Below are positions 35,761-46,808 of a stretch of 64,000 nt of DNA, one piece after another. Below the pieces are notes generated by a model that was given only the letters and a program-made list of their open reading frames with translations, ran no database searches and was not told the DNA's origin. Numbering within the stretch: position 1 is the first letter of the stretch; the number at the start of each line of letters is the position of its first letter. Source of the DNA: Ailanthus altissimus (Eukaryota; Streptophyta; Magnoliopsida; Sapindales; Simaroubaceae); contig OX327684.1 in NCBI GenBank assembly GCA_946807835.1, positions 33,478,501 to 33,542,500 on the forward strand, given 5' to 3'. Position numbers and translations under genes: made by a program.

Positions 35761-37491
35761 ATTTTTTTTCCTTTGTTTCATAATAAGTAATAACTTATCA
35801 ATTCAATTTATGGTTTTTTTTTTCTCTTCATTGAATGATTTAATTCAGTTTATCTAAATCTCAAGTGCATGTGTGCTCTTTTTTTTAAAATATTATAAAG
35901 TTAAAATTTAAATTTTGAAATGGTGAGTCTCGTGCATAAGATAAGGATATTTTTATCTATTTATTAAGTATTTGGCTACAAAAAAGTTGAAAATTTTTAT
36001 GGTTAATTAAATTAGAAAATAACCCAAAAAAGTGACTATTTAGGAAAATTTCCCTTTTTTTTTTCTTTGCAACTCTAAACCATAAAAATTTATTGGAGAA
36101 AGATATTTAATAACCAATTGAAATAAGAATCACAAAGCATTAGCAAAAATTATATATATGAAACTAGTTTCGAATATCATGTCCAGAAAACTCACCTCTT
36201 TAAATCATCAGTACGTAAAATTTGGTCGCACTTGTGCAAATGAATCTGAAATGTATGATGGTATAAGCCATTAAGTATAACACCAAAGAAGTTGGAGTTG
36301 TTCTTAATTACTCCAAATGTAATTAAACATTTAGTAAGATTTAGTGAAGGCTTGTGCAACTCAAACATCACAGTCTAAGAAAAGAGAGTGATGCGTTCGT
36401 ATATGTATGATTGGTAAAAAAACTTTAAGGCCGTTTCTGAGAAGAAAAAACGGAATTTCTAAGCTGCACTCAGACCGAGTGATATGCTAAGTCATTAAGA
36501 CTCCTTCTTCTCCCGCTTTCCCTCTGAGCGAGAGCTACAGAGAAAAGGAGAGTACTAGTTTCTTGTTCGTATATGTATTGAAAGGGAGAGTTTTCAGTTT
36601 TGTTTCATATTAAATTCAAGCCTTCAATATCATTTTTAGTGGGGGTGGGGCCTTGTGAGATAAAATATGGGGACTGAGTAGCCTACTCAGGTAGCTAATA
36701 AAGCTGGTTGAAAGACAAAAATTGCTTTTGTGTCAAGCCCCAAGAATGAAGGGTTTCATCCACAGCTGAGATCAGTGCCCTTATTTATCTCCACTTGTCC
36801 ACCAAAAGCAAATTAAAGAGTAGCAAGTTGGAGTTGATGTTAACGTGTGACATTGGGCATATGTCGAATAGACTTCCACTATGTAACCGCTGTCTTCCAC
36901 CTTGGAAATACACAAATTAAACTACATGGATCTCACAGAACTAAATGATTTAGATTATGCTGAGACTTCACTGTGATTCCATTTCATCATTATCTCAAAA
37001 AGGCAGAAAATCCACTACACTTCATACTTCCGATTCAACAAACTTTGCAAGTTGCAAGTCTCAGCTATATATACATGCATATTGTCTGTGCTTAATAATG
37101 AAACAAAAATCAACAATAATTTATAACTTAATTGTCATCACTAGCTCGCATGAGTTGGCTCTTCTCAGTTGAAGTCACGTTCGTTGTCATGACACATGCC
37201 TGCACAGTTTTAATCAGATCATTCACACCAAGCATTGCTCAGCACAATAAGCTGATCTAGATCAAATTGCGTGCCTTGCGTAAGCTCTGCATTCAAGGAT
37301 AATACATTGCCGAACGAATAATAGGAAATAAATGACCATCCCCATAATCATAAATAGAAAAATATTTGAATAATGATTATAAGCAAATATGCATTATACG
37401 TTTGAGATATTATTCATGACAAGAAAGACTGCAAAAGGCTAAATGAAAACAACAGAACCGTAAATTCAATTACCTGCTGTTTCATGTACTT
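35761..37491. other. AT-rich spacer
   Basis: No supported gene. The stretch 36420-36620 is less AT-rich and has a purine-rich leader-like look, so an unannotated transcript is possible, but nothing in it can be named. Confidence 0.45.
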
Positions 37492-37875
37492 CTATTTCTT
37501 CCAGAAACCAAATCTATTGCAAAAGCCAGAGAGTCCAATATTTTTCAATCTCTTGCGCTTATCCTTCCTTTGTCCAAAATTACTCTTCCACAATTTCCTC
37601 CCCAAAAATTCACTCAACGTGCTCATTATAGAAGCTAATGAATTGCCTTCGGCATCTGTTACAGACACCGCATTCGATACATCATCATAAGGATAGTAAA
37701 TTTTGGCTGTGAGCCTCTTTGATCCGCCAAGAGATGGTATTGCCATTAGATGTCGTTCAATGAGATGACTAAGCGAGACCAATTCATATGAATCATATAA
37801 CGGGCTGCCACAATCCCATATAGCTAATTTTCGTACCTCTTCCTCCTTTTCTTTGGCTTCTGATGTTTCTGTCAT
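37492..37875 (-). CDS. 127-residue plant protein of unknown function
   Basis: Single-exon frame on the minus strand beginning MTETSEAKEKEEEVRKLAIWDCGSPLYDSYE. It has an acidic, charged N terminus, a central ordered part (LAIWDCGSPLYDSYELVSLS, HLIERHLMAIP) and a strongly basic Lys/Arg-rich C terminus (GQRKDKRKRLKN) ending GFCNRFGFWKK. No signal peptide or membrane segment is apparent. The composition is protein-like, with low stop density and balanced residues, unlike the AT-rich frames around it. The pattern of a conserved core plus basic tail is reminiscent of small uncharacterised plant proteins, but I cannot name a family. The basic tail could be a nuclear-localisation or nucleic-acid-binding segment, which is speculation. 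The start is the first Met, and upstream in-frame sequence has no better candidate. Confidence 0.7.
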   Translation of the reverse strand: MTETSEAKEKEEEVRKLAIWDCGSPLYDSYELVSLSHLIERHLMAIPSLGGSKRLTAKIYYPYDDVSNAVSVTDAEGNSLASIMSTLSEFLGRKLWKSNFGQRKDKRKRLKNIGLSGFCNRFGFWKK

Positions 37876-39376
37876 CTGGGTCTCGTGAATTCTGAAGTTT
37901 TACAAGTTGGCTTAAAAAATTGCCAATGCGGACCGACGAACAGACATTTTTCTTTGTGTCCAACTACAGAGATTCTCGTTAGTCATGTGTGTTGGCCAAC
38001 TTAGAAGAGAAGACTGAAACTGTGAAAATCCAAATTTGTCCTTAAGCATGAGAAACTTAATATGTAAATGATGGGGATGGGACTGTCTTTTGAAATGAAG
38101 GGTGTCTCTCGTAGAGATTGAGCAAATAATTGTCACCCTCACCCCCGAGTTCGGTGAAGAAAAAGACAGATACGTTCATTTTAAAAAATTCGGTTACAAA
38201 AATAATTTGCTTAATAGTATCCGACTACCGATACAGTCATATATGCATCGCCCAAGTATTATCTGCATTATAAGAATCTGATTAAATAATTAGGATGTGA
38301 TATAACATTTAAAAGGAAAAGTCTTCAATTGGTTCCAAAAAAAAAAGGAAAAGTCTTCGTTCATCCTAAACATTGTGTAAAATTAACGATGAATCAGCAA
38401 ATTGAACAATTCTTTTGTTTATTAATCTTTTAACTAATACGGCAATGACTCTGTCATTGTTGGACCAAAAAAGAATAAAAAACCTTTTTTTAACCTCGAA
38501 TCAGGTATGATACAGTATCCGATAGTTCATTAATATTTGTATTACAAAATCAACTAAACTCTTCAATTTATACTATTTAAGTATTAATTTTAATTATAAT
38601 ACTGATACTACTTGTTAAAGTTTTACATCTTAATATCTTTATAATTAATATTTAATATTCTAAAATTATTTAAATACGAAAAATTTCACTCACAAATGAC
38701 AAAAAATATAAAAAATCATATACAATAGATATAAAGAAATAATCACTACAATATATAAGATATATATATTTCGATGATAAATACTTACGTCCACAATGAA
38801 TCAAATATCCAACTTCTTTTATTAACAGTTCACAAAAAACTTTAAATTATAAAAATATCAAATCATAAAGATATTATATATCACTAAAATCTTATCGTAA
38901 AAAATTAATTAAGGAATACAATGAATAGTTAGAGCTCTATCTTAAATCATTTATTATCACTCTCTCACACACTTAATACTCGTATGGTTCCATGGTAGCA
39001 CTATTTATGCACTCGAGGCTCTAATGCCTACCTAATTCTCTATTTTATCTTATGTTTATATTTGTGATACTTTTATATTCTTAAGAGTCACAATAATTTA
39101 TATAGAATTCAAAAAGTCTATAAAAATTTTATTTTTAGTTTGAATAAAAGTCCATACATTGTAAGAGTTCGAAAACTGACTCCAATAGAACGCCATCTTC
39201 TTCGATACGGAAAACTTCTAATAAGTTGGTGCCTAGTGTGTAAGCCCCAAGTGTTCTTAAGTATTTTTTCGAACACTTGGTGAGCGACAAAGCCTTCTAG
39301 AGGCCTTAAGGGCTGCTGGAATGGATCGCGGGTTGAAATTTCTAGAAGACCTGTCGACATGGGTGAAGAACCGGGT
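37876..39376. other. spacer upstream of the 127-residue protein gene
   Basis: Contains the presumed promoter of the minus-strand gene (37876 to about 38150), then AT-rich DNA. No further feature is supported up to the Gypsy LTR. Confidence 0.5.
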
Positions 39377-39716
39377 CAAGCCCGTAACTTATTAGGGTTG
39401 TTAACCCCAATTAGAAAAGAAATATTCCATAGAATATGTGATGGCATCTATGAATATTCTATGGCATATTATTCCATCTTATATATACACCGTTAAATCA
39501 TTTAGATCTTAGCCGTTAATTGTATAGGACTGCTCGTATATAAAGGGGAGACCATCACTTGTATAAATCATCTCATAGCTTATATTTATCTTCAGCAATA
39601 TATAGAGCATTCTTTCAAACAGTTGGTGTGCGTGTTTCTTCCTTCTTTGTATGGTTTTTTCGCTGCTTAACACGCAACGCGTCTAAGGCCGTATGATTCT
39701 AGAAAGGCCCGTGATA
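39377..39716 (+). repeat. 5' LTR of Gypsy element
   Basis: Aligns with 42344-42685. TATATAAAGG near 39537 is a likely TATA box. The element could extend some 20 bases left of the start given. Confidence 0.85.
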
Positions 39717-39718
39717 TT

Positions 39719-39730
39719 TGGTATCAGAGC
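39719..39730 (+). promoter_or_regulatory. primer-binding site of Gypsy element
   Basis: TGGTATCAGAGC, the exact initiator-Met tRNA complement used by plant LTR elements, two bases after the LTR. Confidence 0.95.
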
Positions 39731-39741
39731 GGGTTCAAGGA

Positions 39742-40955
39742 AGATGGAGAAAGACACAATGCCACCAGATTTGCCTGAAGAGAGGGGTCGGGACCTCAAA
39801 GTTAAGAGGCACGGAAGTGTACCTCGCGACAAGTCTGTCGATCAAGGCCATGAGTTCGGAAACATGGTGAAAATACTCGGTGGCACTGTGGGAAAAGCGA
39901 TGGATCGTCTTGGGGAGTTAGAGCAACAAGTAGAGAAGCTCGAGGTGGGACTCGACACTCAAGGGGACGAGGTGTGCTCCCTCATCGACACATCCATCGA
40001 GAATTACGTTGATCAGCAGCGCGACTGGGTCAAGTCTTTTCAAGAGAAGGTATACACCACATTTGACAAAGTTCAATCTCAAATGGAAGAGTTGTGTAGA
40101 GGGTTTGACGCTGTCAAGGAGAACGTGGTGTTGTGCAAGCGAGCAATAGCGAATGAGTCTGTTGCTGCTCAAGGGGAGCCAAGAGTTAAGGCTCTTAAAC
40201 TGAAGGAGTTCAGCGGCAAGCGGAACGCCAAAGAACTCGATAACTACTTTTAGCAAATGGAAATATACTTTGACACTATTGGCGTGCGGGATGAAGACAA
40301 GGTAAATACCGCGACCTTATATCTTTTTGATCATGCAATTCTATGATGGCGCAGGAAGAGCGAAGAGATACGCAAAGATACTTGCACAATCAACATATGG
40401 GCAGAATTGCAATGGGAGCTGAAGCGCCAGTTCTATTCGGAGAATATGACGCACAACGCTCGAAATCGGTTAAAGGAATTGAAACAAACCAAGTCCATCA
40501 GCAAGTACATCGAAGAGAGTGAGAAGATACGCAAAAATACCTGGACAATCAACACCTGGACAGAATTTCAATGGGAGCTGAAGCGCTAGTTCTATCCAGA
40601 GAATATGGCGCACGACGCTCGAAAGCGGTTAAAGGAATTGAAACAAACCAAGTCCATCAGTGAGTACGTCGAGGAGTACTCCCTGTTAATGCTCCAAATT
40701 CTCAACATGACAGAGGAAAACTTGCTGTTTAATTTCCTAGACGGGTTATAGACATGGGCGTCTAATGAATTGAAGCAGTGCGGGGTGACCAGAATATTCG
40801 ACGCTCTAACATTGGCAGAAACGCTCATGGATTACCGCAAGGGTGACTCGAAAAAGTCCAAGCATTCGAGACTCAATCACAGCAAAGATGGGAGCGCCAA
40901 GGAGTTTCATCCTTCGAAAGACGAGGAGGAGAAGACTAAGCCGCCCAAATAGTAA
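39742..40955 (+). pseudogene. Gypsy gag with internal 159-bp duplication
   Basis: From ATG 39742 (MEKDTMPPDLPEERGRDLKV) the frame includes a coiled-coil-like stretch (LGELEQQVEKLEVGLDTQ) and the retrotransposon gag core (VKALKLKEFSGKRNAKELD, QMEIYFDTIGVRDEDK, ELKRQFY, RLKELKQTKSISKYIEE, LMDYRKGD). Stops at about 40252, 40345, 40586 and 40748 fall where Trp or Gln is expected. A 159-bp (53-codon) segment is duplicated in tandem: AATGGGAGCTGAAGCGC occurs at 40411 and 40570. The second copy carries the TAG in GCGCTAG. Confidence 0.88.
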
Positions 40956-40974
40956 AAGCAGAAGCGCAACGGCC

Positions 40975-41560
40975 ATAGAAGTAATATACCAAAGACAAAC
41001 TGCTTCCTTTGTGATAGGGATCACTGGGTCAAGGACTGTTCGAAGAAGAAGGTCTCAACGTGATGGTTACGGCGCACGAGGCTTACGAGCAGGGTCAAAT
41101 GGGGTGTTTATAGCTACTCAACACAATGAAAGCCAAGCGATGTGCTAGCACGCTAGCGAGAAAGGCACTCATGTATGTTGAAGCCTACATCAACTGCATA
41201 AAGACTCAAGTGCTGATAGATACGGGCGCAACTCACAACTTTATTAAGCGTTCAGAAGCGAAGCGCTTGGGACTTTATATGGAGAGAGATGGGAGATTCC
41301 TCAAATCGGTAAATACTGCGGCCAAACCACTGGATAGGGTGGTTCGAGGAGTCGATATCCACCTAGGTAAATAGCGCGGTGAGGTAAATTTCTCTGTAGT
41401 ACCTCTTGGCGATTTCAATGTGGTGTTAGGTATGGAATTCTTGAGGCAGTACGACGTGGTGTCACTTCCTCGTCATGACTACGTGTGCATCATGGAATGA
41501 GGGCCTTACATGATACCAACGATAGACAAACCCAAGGGTGGGTAATCTCAGCCGAAAGCC
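40975..41560 (+). pseudogene. Gypsy zinc knuckle and aspartic protease
   Basis: A CCHC knuckle is readable (KTNCFLCDRDHWVKDCSKKK, near 40995-41050). Then comes the retroviral-type protease with VLIDTGATHNFIKRSEAKRL (about 41210-41270), its catalytic DTG intact. Frames shift between the knuckle and the protease. Confidence 0.88.
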
Positions 41561-41720
41561 AATACTAAAATCCTTTCCGCCATTTAACTAACAAAAGTTG
41601 CTAGGCGCAAAGAAGAAGCACATCTAGCCACAGTGAGTGAAATGGATGATAGGGTGACAAAAGGCAGGATAAGCTACCAATGAGGGTCGTGATCAAGGTG
41701 ATATCGAGCATAGGAAATAG

Positions 41721-42340
41721 TTGAAGCTGGAGTTTACGCTTCCAACTACAGTGCAGATGCCTCAACTAGAGTTAGATGAGTTGCGGAGGCAGCTCAAAGA
41801 GTTGTCGAGTGTGGGTGTTGCTCAGCAACCTGAGGTGTTACATAGTGTGCGATTTCAGCACAAGAAGTGGGGTAGAGAAAACCAGCGGTATGTCAAGCAT
41901 CATGCGAGGGACTTGGTGATGGAGACGATACTTCCACCACAACACAAGACAACACTCCCACTTCACAAAGGCCTTGACCGTAGGGACGATAGGCTATTTT
42001 CTGTTGTCAAGAGGGTTAGCAATGTGTCGCATAAGGTGGGGATACCTTTGAGACAGCAGCTACATCTGGTGTCTCCTGAGAGCTGTTTAAAGCTATACCC
42101 AAGGGATATGGAAGACATAGAGCAAAAATAAAGGACCTTTAAAAATTTTCACATGGAACGACAAAGAGGTAAGACTCATCCGCAACGGACGGATGATGCA
42201 GAAGAAAAATTCACCTCTAAGGCGTGAGTATTTTGTCAAGTGAAAAGAGGTACCCGATATTGAAGCACACTGAAAATACGAGAGCACACAGCGGCAGATT
42301 GAAGAACAAGGTGTGCAGTTTCCAGTGCAGATGCGACAAT
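41721..42340 (+). pseudogene. Gypsy RT start joined to integrase C terminus and chromodomain
   Basis: The first part reads MPQLELDELRRQLKELSSVG, the usual opening of Ty3/Gypsy RT. Directly afterwards the sequence is integrase C terminus (KKWGRENQRYVKHHARDLV, LPLHKGLDRRDDRLFSVVKR, VSNVSHKVGIPLRQQLHLV), so roughly 2.5 kb of pol has been lost near 41835. In frame from about 42220 a chromodomain remnant reads RREYFVK*KEVPDIEAH*KYE. The two stops (42241 and 42271, TGA) replace the conserved aromatic-cage-type Trp codons. Confidence 0.85.
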
Positions 42341-42343
42341 GGC

Positions 42344-42685
42344 CAAGCTCGCGACTTATTAGGGTTATTAACCCCATTTAGGAAAGAAATATTCCATAAA
42401 ATATGTGATGACATCTAGGAATATTCTAGGGCATATTATTCAATCTTCTATATACATCATTAAATCATTTAGATATCAGCTGTTTATTGTATAGGGCTAA
42501 TAGTATATAAATGGGAGACCCTCACTTATATAAATCATCTCATAGCTTGTGTTTCTCTTTAGTAATATAAAGATCATTGTTTCAAACAGTTGATGTGCGT
42601 GTATCTTCTTCTTTTTTTGTGATTTTCTCTGTTGCTTAGCACGTAACTCGTCTAAGGCCGCACGGTTCTCGAAAGGTCCGTGACA
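42344..42685 (+). repeat. 3' LTR of Gypsy element
   Basis: 342 bp, ending CGAAAGGTCCGTGACA. Aligns with the 5' LTR along its length. Confidence 0.85.
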
Positions 42686-42905
42686 CTAGGCACCAAACTG
42701 ACTTTGCCTTTTCTTTTTCTTCACACTCCAAGCTTCTCCTTGCTACTTCTATTTTCGATTGTTTCTCGTTCATCTGCATCTTCGACCTTATTTTGACTAA
42801 TCATTATTCTGCAACTCAAAATTATATTCAAATACAACTTTGAATCACCAATTCCAACAATGAATGATAAAAGTTGTTTAGTCAAATAATTCATTGATAT
42901 TTGAT

Positions 42906-43674
42906 TTAAGGCTCGTTTGGTTGAGCTTTTGAAAATAGAGCTTTTCTAAGTAGAGTTTTTAATAAAAAATTATTGATTGTTTGGTTGTCAATTTAAAAAA
43001 ACTCTTTTAATGTATTAGATTATTTAGTTATACATTATTAAATGTGCTTATCTGTTATTAAATTATCAAAAAATGACACTTAATAAAACTTATATTTAAA
43101 TTCTAAATAATTCACTCTTTTTTTATATATAAGTTTAAATTTACCATGTATTTTCTCAAATTCAATTCTTTAAAATATAAAAATCAACTAAAATAATACA
43201 TAATAATCAATGAATCAATATAAATTATTTTATTTGGTACAAAAATTAAAAATAAAATAATACTTCTTTTTTATTTAAAAAAGAATACTTCTTTTTTATT
43301 TAAAAAATAAAATGATTAATAAAAGATTTTGGTAAATTCTTATAAAGATATTATGATTGTAGAGATATAGAGAATTAAAAATAATGATTTTTAAAAAAAT
43401 TAAAAATAAATTAGTTGAATGAAGTTTATTTTTATTAAAAGTACACTATAAAAATAAAAAATATTATTAGAATATATATGACATTATAAAATATTTAACA
43501 AGTTCAAAAAAATTTACTCTTAAAAACTCGAAATTTAAACTTTGCAACTATAAATAAAATAAATTTTATAATTTTATAATTTTTTTTATTTAATTATAAA
43601 CATCATCAAAAAAAATTTAAAAAAATTTAACATTAAAAAACACTTTTAGTAACTATTAATCAAACATGCACTTA
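42906..43674. mobile_element. PIF/Harbinger-like MITE
   Basis: Unit 42909-43671 (763 bp), flanked by TTA on both sides (42906-42908 and 43672-43674), the target preference of PIF/Harbinger elements. Left end AGGCTCGTTTGGTTGAGC and inverted right end GTGCATGTTTGATTAATAG share the GC(N)2GTTTG(G/A)TT core. The interior is AT-rich with no ORF. The termini are only moderately similar, so this is a good but not certain call. Confidence 0.65.
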
Positions 43675-44205
43675 GCTACTTGCCTAGTAACTATTAAGAA
43701 TCGACATGCTAGTTGTCAACTATTGGCCTAGATTCAATAATATATGGCTATGGCATGATATTCGCCGTCTGCATCCCAATATTGAAGAAACCTTTCTCAA
43801 ATTCCTAGAGGCTACCGTAATCAGATTATTTTTAAAGAGATGCTTTTTATATTTGTTTTGTTTTGTTGTTTCTTTTTTCAGCCACACTGACGCACTTAGG
43901 CACGCTCAAAAAGTTTACTTCCAATAAAGGAAAGGCAAAGTCTTGCGCCAATTAAGAATTAAACCCTAATAGAAAAATAATGCACTCAAAACTTCAATCA
44001 CTTAGATTATGATATTAATTGCTAATATACCTAATAATTAAGTACAGCCGACTGTCTCAGCCATTAATTCAATGGCTGAGATTTGAGAATACAAACCTGT
44101 ATAATATGTTAATTAAAAATTATTAAAAAATTCTTTTAATATTTAATTAAATATAAAATAAATTTTTAAAAATTAAATTATTAACACAATACCCTTTTAT
44201 AATAT
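43675..44205. other. spacer
   Basis: Short AT-rich stretch between the MITE and the repeat composite. An open frame at 43706-43927 has no family I recognise and is not called. Confidence 0.45.
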
Positions 44206-44209
44206 TAAA

Positions 44210-45355
44210 AAATTAAAAATAATATATTACATTGTATATATAATTTTAATTTTAACAATATTAAATTTTATAATTCTATTCTAATTTTAATTTTAATTAC
44301 ATTAAATCTTATAATTTTAATTTTAATTACGTTAAATATTATAATTTTAATTTTATTTTAAGTAGGTTAAATAATTTTAATTTCAAATTTAATTTTAATT
44401 TCTATTTTAATTACGTTAAATATTATCATTTCAATTCTAAATTTAATTTCAATTACGTTAAATGATACAATTCTAATTTCAATAACGTTAAATATTATAA
44501 TTTCAATTATGTTAAAATTTTATAATTTCAAATTCAATTTCAATTTTAATTACATTAAATGTTATAATTTTAATTTCAATTTCGATTTCAATTACGTTAA
44601 AAGTTATAATTTCAATTCTAATTCCGATTTTAATTTTAATTACATTAAATGTTATAATTTCAATTTCAATTACGTTAAATGTTATAATTCTAAATCCATT
44701 TCGATTTTATTTATATTAAATGTTATAATTTTAAATTCAATTTCAAATTCATTTACGTTAAAAGTTACAATTCTAATTGCGATTATGTTAAATGTTCTAA
44801 TTCTAATTTTAATTACATAAAATATTATAATTTCAATTTTAATTTCACTTACTTTAAATATTATAATTCAAATTTTAATTTTAATTTAAATTATGTTAAA
44901 ATTATAATTTCATTTCTAATTTAAATTTGAATTAAATATTAAATATTATAATTTCAATTCTAATTCTAATTTTAATGACATAAAATAATATAATTTCAAT
45001 TTCAGTCTTAAGTACGTTAAATGTTATAATTTTAATTTTAAATTTAATTTAATTTTAATTACGTTAAATATTATAATTTCAATTTCAATTACATTAAACG
45101 TTATAATTTCAATTCTAATTTTAAACTCAATTTCAATTGCGTTAAATATTATAATTAATAATTTTAATTTTAATTTCAATAACATTAAATATTAATTTCA
45201 TCAACGTTAAATATTCTAATTTTAATTTTAATTTTAATAACGTTAAATACTATAATTTTAATTTCAATTTTAATTGTAATTACGTTAAATCTAATAATTC
45301 CAATTTCTGTTTCGTTAAATATTATAATTCCAAATCCAATTTCAATTTGATATTA
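44210..45355 (+). repeat. left arm of AT-rich tandem repeats
   Basis: Roughly thirty imperfect units built from AATTTCAATTACGTTAAATGTTATAATTTC-like blocks. Spacing between ACGTTAAAT cores varies from about 30 to 45 bp in multiples of the AATTTC hexamer. A few more copies sit at 45868-45950. The same motif occurs in reverse complement at 50690-51640. Confidence 0.85.
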
Positions 45356-46579
45356 TATAATTGGTTTATATTTAAAAAACTATTTTTAAAAATAAATTAA
45401 ATTTAATGATAAAATTTTGAAAAAATAATTTGTAACTGTTACAAAAAACGGTGGCTAGACACCATTTTGTGGCGATACTTCAGTGATAAAAAATATCAAA
45501 TTTTACATCATTAAACTCTTTTTTGCTTAATCTACACAATTATGGATCATTTTTTTTTATAAAAGAAAGATTGAAAAATGCGAAATGTAGTTATGAGGGG
45601 TGGTGGCCACCCCCACCAAATGGTAGGGCGATGACTTGCACCACCCCTACGTATGGATAGATCTCAAATCTATTCATAGATGAAAGCGATGCAAATCACT
45701 GCTCCATTATTTAATAGCGAGTGATGAAGGCCGCCGCTTCTCACCATCACATTTGGCCATTTTTTAGTGTTTTGCTTCTAAAAAATGTCTCCACCATTGT
45801 GTAAATCATAAAAAATAAACTCTAATGACTTAAAATATAATCTATTTTACGCTAGAGACGTAAAAATTTCAATTACGTTAAATGTTATAATTTTAATTTT
45901 AATTTTAAATTAAATTAAATTTTAATAAAGTTAAACGTTATAATTAAAAGTCCAACTTAGATTTCAACAAATTTGAAATTGGAAGTTAGAAATATATTTT
46001 GGACTTGTTATATATTGTTTGCAACAAATCAGTAATTGAAAATTATAAATATATTCTGAAAAATTAAAAATTTGTTTGTGAATTATTTATTTTAGAAATT
46101 GAAAAATTGAATTTGTTACATATTATTGAAATTGAGAGTTGGAATGTTAAGATAATTTAATAAATGCCTTGAAAATTAAAATATATATATATACCAAAAA
46201 TATAAAAATACAAAAAAAAAAGTAAAGTTTAAAAGTTAAAAACAACCCAAAAACTTTAATTTAGTTTAATTAAAATATTTTGTTATATATTTTAAAATTT
46301 TATTTATAATTTTAATAAAAAGTGGTTATTTGAATATTAATTATTCATTAACTTAGAACAATAATTACTATTTTAAGTATTAAGTTAAATAAAATTTAAT
46401 AAGAAATTAAAAATTAAATATAAGAATTTAAATTTAAATATCACATGACGACCTATGGTATCACCACGTGGCGAGACTTTTTATATTAATCATGCTTATT
46501 TAAGACATATATAAAATATCATCCCTCTGTATTATATTATATTTTTGGTGAAATTAAATACAAACTCGTAATTTATAAA
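45356..46579. other. spacer inside repeat composite
   Basis: Mostly unique AT-rich DNA between the left arm and the minisatellite. A GC-rich patch at 45590-45770 (GGGGTGGTGGCCACCCCCACC, with an inverted GGTGG/CCACC core) stands out. No coding domain seen. Confidence 0.5.
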
Positions 46580-46808
46580 TTAGTGGGAACACGTAGTATA
46601 TGGAGTGAGAACACGTAGTATATTGAGTGGAACGTGTAGTATGTGAAGTGAAAACGTGTAGTATGCGAAGTGGGAACGTGTAGTATGCGAAGTGAAAAAA
46701 TGTAGTATCGAAACATGTACTATATGAAGTGAGAACGTGTAGTATATGAAGTGGGAACGTGTAATATGTGAAGTGGGAACATGTAGTATATGAAGTGAGA
46801 ACGTGTAG
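46580..46808. repeat. 22-bp minisatellite, left part
   Basis: Units like GTGAAGTGGGAACGTGTAGTAT repeat at 22-bp steps. It is cut at 46808 by the solo LTR copy B, and the same array resumes at 49555. Confidence 0.92.

Larger units (their letters stand above)
39377..42685 (+). mobile_element. Ty3/Gypsy chromovirus, internally deleted
   Basis: Direct repeats at about 39377-39716 and 42344-42685 share the order CTTATTAGGGTT, AACCCC, AAATATTCCATA, CATATTATT, GGGAGACC, TCATCTCATAGCTT, CAAACAGTTG, CGTCTAAGGCCG and end CCGTGATA/CCGTGACA. A PBS follows the left one. The interior keeps gag, protease and the first residues of RT, then jumps to the integrase C terminus and a chromodomain, so most of RT, RNase H and the integrase core is absent. 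The outer LTR starts and the target duplication are not resolved, so the left ends are approximate. The chromodomain places it among chromoviruses. The Reina/Galadriel-like look is inferred. Confidence 0.9.

Noticed and set aside
43706..43927. 73-residue plus-strand frame starting MLVVNYWPRF
   Set aside because: The first third looks protein-like, but the rest is low-complexity Phe/Leu and I recognise no family. It could be a gene fragment but is not supportable.
44509..44820. 103-residue frame of repeated Asn-Phe
   Set aside because: A translation of the AATTTC-rich tandem repeat arm, not a protein.
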